Source: an uncultured Latescibacterota bacterium (GTDB lineage Bacteria > Latescibacterota > UBA2968 > UBA8231). From it: a stretch of DNA of 64,000 bases. This document shows, in pieces, positions 60,929-64,000 of this stretch (the first letter of the stretch is position 1; the number at the start of each line of letters is the position of its first letter). Location: the NCBI GenBank assembly GCA_958295495.1, contig OY282352.1, forward strand, positions 2,728,001 to 2,792,000, written 5' to 3'. Made by a program: the position numbers and the translations under genes. The notes under the pieces are model-generated. The model saw only the letters and a program-made list of their open reading frames with translations. It made no database searches and was not told the DNA's origin.

Positions 60929-61792
60929 TTAGTGGGATTGGTTGGGTTCCGGTGCTTCTGGAAACGCGAAGTAACCTTCCAACTGTGTGAAAGTATTTTC
61001 AATGCTCTGGAATACATCGCGTGTATCCTCATCAGCATATTGAGCAACCAAGCGACACACCGTTTTTTGTGTTTCAATTGCTTCTGGAATGCTCCAATTG
61101 CGAATTGCAGTCATCTCTTGTGATGAATCCTCCTCCTTTACCTCCATTATGTATTTAAGTGCGGAGAAGGCGTTATCAATGGCATTGCCTACTTGCTTTA
61201 TTGTACTGGCTGGGACGATTCGGAAATATTCTTCCTGATTGGCCTCATTTGAAAAGTAGTCGCTAAACTCGGTACATTGTTTTTGGAATGTACTGACAAT
61301 TTCCCCAAAGCGCGAGACTTCAAAATTCGGCATGATTTCTTTAAAGTCGAGCTGCGATTTCTTGAACTCCTCAGCGAAATTTTCGAGTCGTTTTCGTGCC
61401 TCGGAACTAAAGAGACGCTCAACGCGGTACGACAGGCGTTGTGAAGTCACTTTAGCGATCATAATACCTATTATTACAAGTCCGAAAAGGACTTCTATAC
61501 AGGCCAAAATTTTTGAGATCCCCATCGGGTGCATATCGCCGTATCCCAACGAGGAAATCGTGACAATGCTAAAGTATATGCCTGTGAAGACTGTGGAGTT
61601 ATCAAGTGCTGTGTCATCTCGTCCAATACCGTGACCACATTGGGTAAGTAGGTAATAAAGAAAGCCAAAGCCAATAACCGCCGCAGCGAAGACCACAATG
61701 TAACGTAACGTGCTAACTTTTTCTACGAGGTCTATAAGACGGTCATCCACCCAGCGGCTGAAGCTGGCCGCGACCTGTTTGATTCTACACAA
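60929..61792 (-). CDS. Two-TM potassium channel with cytoplasmic helical domain
   Basis: This 287-aa protein. TM1 residues ~31-51, pore helix and selectivity filter TISSLGYGD (78-86), TM2 ~95-116, then ~170 residues of charged helices. This is the Ion_trans_2 plan, without an evident RCK/TrkA domain. The A+T-rich coding sequence and position within the 98-bp repeats suggest horizontal arrival with the GIY-YIG-like gene. Gating ligand unknown; small channels sometimes act as effectors in defence systems, but no such context is proven here. Confidence 0.83.
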   Translation of the reverse strand: MCRIKQVAASFSRWVDDRLIDLVEKVSTLRYIVVFAAAVIGFGFLYYLLTQCGHGIGRDDTALDNSTVFTGIYFSIVTISSLGYGDMHPMGISKILACIEVLFGLVIIGIMIAKVTSQRLSYRVERLFSSEARKRLENFAEEFKKSQLDFKEIMPNFEVSRFGEIVSTFQKQCTEFSDYFSNEANQEEYFRIVPASTIKQVGNAIDNAFSALKYIMEVKEEDSSQEMTAIRNWSIPEAIETQKTVCRLVAQYADEDTRDVFQSIENTFTQLEGYFAFPEAPEPNQSH

Positions 61793-61813
61793 AATAACCT
61801 CTCTTCACTTCCG

Positions 61814-61948
61814 TTAAACCTTAGTGGCCGGCAATATGGGGCCGGCAAAGTGGCGGTAGCCCAATTTGTGCCCGCATCCTCCGGCGAGCAGCGCGGCGCA
61901 CAGCAGGGCGAATGAGCGGCCCCGTGCAAAAGTAATCGTGAATTGCAT
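61814..61948 (-). pseudogene. Truncated second copy of the lipoprotein 5' end
   Basis: A 44-codon frame (MQFTITFARGRSFALLCAALL, lipobox AGGC, then GHKLGYRHF...PATKV stop) repeats the signal peptide and first mature residues of the 257-aa lipoprotein and then ends exactly where the repeat does. It looks like the original start of that gene, cut off by the inserted channel and GIY-YIG genes. It could still be expressed as a tiny lipoprotein. Confidence 0.78.
61821..61918. repeat. 98-bp direct repeat, copy 2
   Basis: Partner of 60301-60398, three substitutions. It forms most of the truncated lipoprotein frame. Confidence 0.92.
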
Positions 61949-62009
61949 GGCGTTATTCCTCACAAGTGCTGTCAGAACCGAAATTGCTCTGTACAACTAA
62001 AGTAGCAAC

Positions 62010-62366
62010 TTACTCGGCCAGTCGAATCGCTTCCTTGGCTGCTTCTATATCGGGAGCTGCCGAACTCTCCATCGGATAGCGCACTGTTGTCCCATACTCG
62101 CCCAACATTTCAGCCGCTGACATCAATTTCCCCAAGGCCGGTTCCTGATCTGCACATAGCTGTGTGAGATAAATGAGATCATGGACAAAACGGAAAGGTA
62201 CCGAGTGCGCGATCAGATAGCCCTTCAGATATTTCTCGGCGCATTGTTGAGCGTGGTAGCAGGCCATCTCAGGCAAAGGTGTTTTCGGACCCAACGCCCG
62301 ACGCGCCATCTCCAAATCTTGATTTGCCTTATCGAACCAGCCCCGTTCAGGCAACGCGCCGCTCAT
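62010..62366 (-). CDS. HEPN-domain protein (toxin partner of MNT)
   Basis: This 118-aa all-helical protein has WFDKANQDLEMARRAL and ACYHAQQCAEKYLKGYL, the standard HEPN start and second helix, with FVHDL in the third. HEPN/MNT pairs are type II- or type VII-like toxin-antitoxins in which HEPN is often an RNase. The RxxxxH catalytic motif is not obvious here. It overlaps the nucleotidyltransferase gene by 20 bases, so the two are translated together. Confidence 0.83.
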   Translation of the reverse strand: MSGALPERGWFDKANQDLEMARRALGPKTPLPEMACYHAQQCAEKYLKGYLIAHSVPFRFVHDLIYLTQLCADQEPALGKLMSAAEMLGEYGTTVRYPMESSAAPDIEAAKEAIRLAE

Positions 62367-62691
62367 ACAATACCTTTCCCTCTTCCAGCACTTGGTGCAT
62401 CAAGGAATATGGGTCATTGCGCTGTTCGGCGAGAACTTCCGGCGAACGGATAAGTACATCAACGGGCAGGACGAAACGCTCGGCAATCGCTCGACGAATC
62501 GGATTGCCGGGCGGTAGTTTTTCTGTGCCGGCGCGAAGCACGACTAGCAGATCCACATCGCTATGCGATCCCCCCTCTCCGCGGGCATGACTGCCGAAGA
62601 GAATGACTTGTTCTGGCTCAAAGCGTTCGACGATCAGCTGCGCTATGGCCTTGATGGTCGCGTTGTCGATATGGGCTTCAATGGCATTCAT
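62347..62691 (-). CDS. MNT-family minimal nucleotidyltransferase (antitoxin partner)
   Basis: This 114-aa protein. LFGSHARGEGGSHSDVDLLVV is split as GSHARG and SDVDL, the two catalytic motifs of DNA polymerase beta-like nucleotidyltransferases. A third acidic strand (VDVLI) follows. In HEPN/MNT modules it AMPylates or otherwise silences the HEPN toxin. I use ATG 62691; an in-frame TTG at 62703 adds four residues. Confidence 0.85.
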   Translation of the reverse strand: MNAIEAHIDNATIKAIAQLIVERFEPEQVILFGSHARGEGGSHSDVDLLVVLRAGTEKLPPGNPIRRAIAERFVLPVDVLIRSPEVLAEQRNDPYSLMHQVLEEGKVLYERRVA

Positions 62692-62725
62692 AGGGGGGTC
62701 CAAGCCCTCGCCGCATATAATTCCC

Positions 62726-62905
62726 TCAATCTTTGACCTCGATCACGGCCAATACATCCGTCCCTTCTAAGACGCGATTTATAAAAGTAATGGTTGTAGT
62801 ACCTTTACTCTTATCGACTATGTAATCGCGACCTTCCTTGAGCTTGCCGTGGCGGTCAACTAGTACTTTTAGTTCAAGCCTGCCAGAACGTACGTTAGGG
62901 ATCAA
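62726..62905 (-). CDS. Short ORF or fragment of a surface-protein domain
   Basis: A 59-codon frame starting at TTG 62905 reads LIPNVRSGRLELKVLVDRHG, continues with LKEGRDYIVD and ends VLAVIEVKD. The pattern (L/V-x-V-D-G-x-L-x-E-G-x-D-Y, then TTTITFINRVLEGTDVLAV) is like strand-rich modules in phage tail fibres and cell-surface proteins. The frame stays open upstream into the end of the FlgD-like gene in a different frame, so this may be a frameshifted or truncated remnant rather than a gene. Confidence 0.35.
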   Translation of the reverse strand: MIPNVRSGRLELKVLVDRHGKLKEGRDYIVDKSKGTTTITFINRVLEGTDVLAVIEVKD

Positions 62906-62937
62906 CCCGCCCCCATCCCAAAAAAGATCATTGTGAT

Positions 62938-64000
62938 CTAGTACGCCACGGCCACCGACCGCAACCGCACCTCTCGCCCCTTATCCGTTTCCACTTCCAC
63001 CCGCGCCAAGTACACGCCTGGATGGACCCGTTGCCCGGCCGCGTCCCGCCCGTCCCAGTGGACTAGGTGGCGTCCTGCGTCCTGCACACTTGGCGGTGCT
63101 TGCCATACCGGCCGCCCGTCGAGGGCATACACGCCGACCTGCACTTGGGACGACTGCCGCACCCGGAAGAGGGTGTATCCTATGGACAACAGGTCGTTTA
63201 CGCCGTCGCCTTGGGGGGTAAACGCGCCGCTACCCGCCTCGACGTCTCCCAGTACCCCGCCGGTGGAAGCGGCAGACGCCACGACGAGCAACTGGTTGGA
63301 GCCTAGCTCCGCGCTGACGTCGCCCCCTTCGACGCGCTGCAACAAGCTCGGCTCGCGGCGGTTGAAAATCTCGCCGCCAAATTCGCCGGCTTCGCCGTAC
63401 AGCACGGCTTCGAGGCCGATGCGCAGCCGCTGATCGTCGCTCGGGTGCAAGCGGCGCGGCAAGAACACCACAAAGCCGCTTGCTTCGCGTAACAGGCTAT
63501 CCGGCTCTACGGCGCTAAGCGGGTCGCCCATCTCCAGATAGCGAAATGCAGCTTCCGCCGGTGCTAAGATGCGCACGGCGTCGCAGCCGATGCGGTCCGC
63601 GCTGGCAAACTCCACGCCTAGGTCGTACGTGAACGGGGTGTTCTCGCCCGCTGGGACGCGCACTTGCCCGCCTTGGGGATGGGGTTGGTCCGCGAGGACG
63701 ATCTCGCCGACGACCCGGTCGGCCAGCAGGGGCGCGATCTCGATTTGCAGGGAATCGAGGCGGGCAAATTCCCACAGCGCGTCCGTTGCTAGCTGGACGC
63801 GCAATTGGAAATACCGGCCCCACGGCAGGCGCGGATGCTGGCCCGAGCCCTCCAACGGCAGCGACCAGAAGCTCCAGTTTTGCAGATCTTCAGCCACTGG
63901 ACCGCGATAGCCGACCGCTATGGTCGCACCGCGCGCCTCTAGGGGTATCAGCCGGTCCCACTGCTTCTTGGTCACCTCTACATGGGCGCCCAGATCGTCA
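62938..64000 (-). CDS. Cell-surface protein with FlgD/T9SS-like C-terminal domain, 5' end outside window
   Basis: The frame is open to the window edge, so only the C-terminal ~353 residues are seen. It is a beta-rich protein (FQLRVQLATDALWEFARLDS, NTPFTYDLGVEFASADRIG) ending in GAFTPQGDGVNDLLSIGYTL, YALDGRPVW and HLVHWDGRDAAGQRVHPGVY, a FlgD-Ig-like domain often found at the end of secreted proteins in FCB-group bacteria, where it can serve as a sorting tail. Function of the main part is not recognised. An internal GTG at 63975 is unlikely to be the true start. Confidence 0.75.
   Translation of the reverse strand, partial: DDLGAHVEVTKKQWDRLIPLEARGATIAVGYRGPVAEDLQNWSFWSLPLEGSGQHPRLPWGRYFQLRVQLATDALWEFARLDSLQIEIAPLLADRVVGEIVLADQPHPQGGQVRVPAGENTPFTYDLGVEFASADRIGCDAVRILAPAEAAFRYLEMGDPLSAVEPDSLLREASGFVVFLPRRLHPSDDQRLRIGLEAVLYGEAGEFGGEIFNRREPSLLQRVEGGDVSAELGSNQLLVVASAASTGGVLGDVEAGSGAFTPQGDGVNDLLSIGYTLFRVRQSSQVQVGVYALDGRPVWQAPPSVQDAGRHLVHWDGRDAAGQRVHPGVYLARVEVETDKGREVRLRSVAVAY

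Noticed and set aside
1..64000. tRNA, rRNA, CRISPR, transposase and integrase genes
   Set aside because: I looked for conserved stems, repeat-spacer patterns and DDE/tyrosine-recombinase motifs by eye and saw none; a tRNAscan or Infernal run would be needed to exclude RNA genes firmly.

Overview
The window reads as part of the chromosome of an uncultured, Gram-negative, aerobic or facultative heterotroph. It encodes a TonB-dependent receptor, an outer-membrane barrel protein, many lipoprotein signals and a parvulin chaperone, so there is an outer membrane. A CtaA/COX15 heme A synthase and an FrdABCD-type complex II point to respiration. The mix of phytanoyl-CoA dioxygenase (PhyH) proteins, enolase-superfamily and IlvD/Edd sugar-acid dehydratases, Gfo/Idh/MocA and xylose-isomerase-like proteins, a lone microcompartment shell protein and CRTAC/ASPIC-UnbV propellers resembles Latescibacterota-like or Poribacteria-like bacteria. 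That placement is inference from gene content only. No rRNA or tRNA gene was recognised.

Layout. 1-1.5 kb: a Gly/Tyr-rich protein and a VapBC-type toxin-antitoxin pair bracketed by two exact 39-bp terminator copies. 1.5-8.7 kb, minus strand: a lipoprotein, a metallopeptidase/propeller/barrel fusion, a TPR lipoprotein, a GT-C glycosyltransferase, an NlpC/P60 hydrolase and 3-hydroxyacyl-CoA dehydrogenase. 8.9-18.1 kb: two sugar-acid dehydratases, a small zincin, an ankyrin protein, FrdABCD, a VOC protein, cold-shock protein, bS21 and a 65-aa conserved protein. 18.2-30.5 kb: housekeeping and catabolic genes, a restriction island (Mrr plus an MjaI-like R-M pair), an rpsR-BMC-coiled-coil operon, ArfB, a primary-type sigma factor and two PhyH genes. 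30.6-39.9 kb: oligoendopeptidase, epimerase, UxuA-like isomerase, an A+T-rich orphan DNA methyltransferase and topoisomerase IV (parE-parC).

The most interesting locus is 40.36-51.80 kb, which I read as a thiazole/oxazole-modified microcin (TOMM, linear azole peptide) gene cluster. Two tandemly duplicated short genes, missed by ordinary length cut-offs, encode 48- and 47-aa precursors with the same leader start and a run of eight consecutive cysteines. They are followed in one direction by an E1/ThiF-like leader-binding protein, two adjacent SagB-type proteins (one with and one without the Lys-Tyr pair), an ABC-2 permease, a YcaO cyclodehydratase ending in a PxP-type tail, a CPBP (SagE-like) membrane protease, an ABC ATPase fused to a TPR domain, a TonB-dependent receptor, and a secreted TPR protein homologous to the ATPase's C-terminal half. 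Eight contiguous Cys would give up to eight contiguous thiazol(in)es. The receptor suggests that the product, or a metal complex of it, crosses the outer membrane. Chemistry and function are inferred.

51.8-64 kb: a DEAD-box helicase, gltX, then a long minus-strand series of secreted proteins (TPR lipoprotein, 7-bladed FG-GAP/ASPIC-UnbV protein, parvulin lipoprotein, unknown lipoprotein). That series has apparently been broken into by a lower-GC insert (GIY-YIG-like protein and a two-TM potassium channel) flanked by a 98-bp duplication of the lipoprotein's signal-peptide region. A HEPN/MNT toxin-antitoxin pair and a partial FlgD-like cell-surface protein follow.
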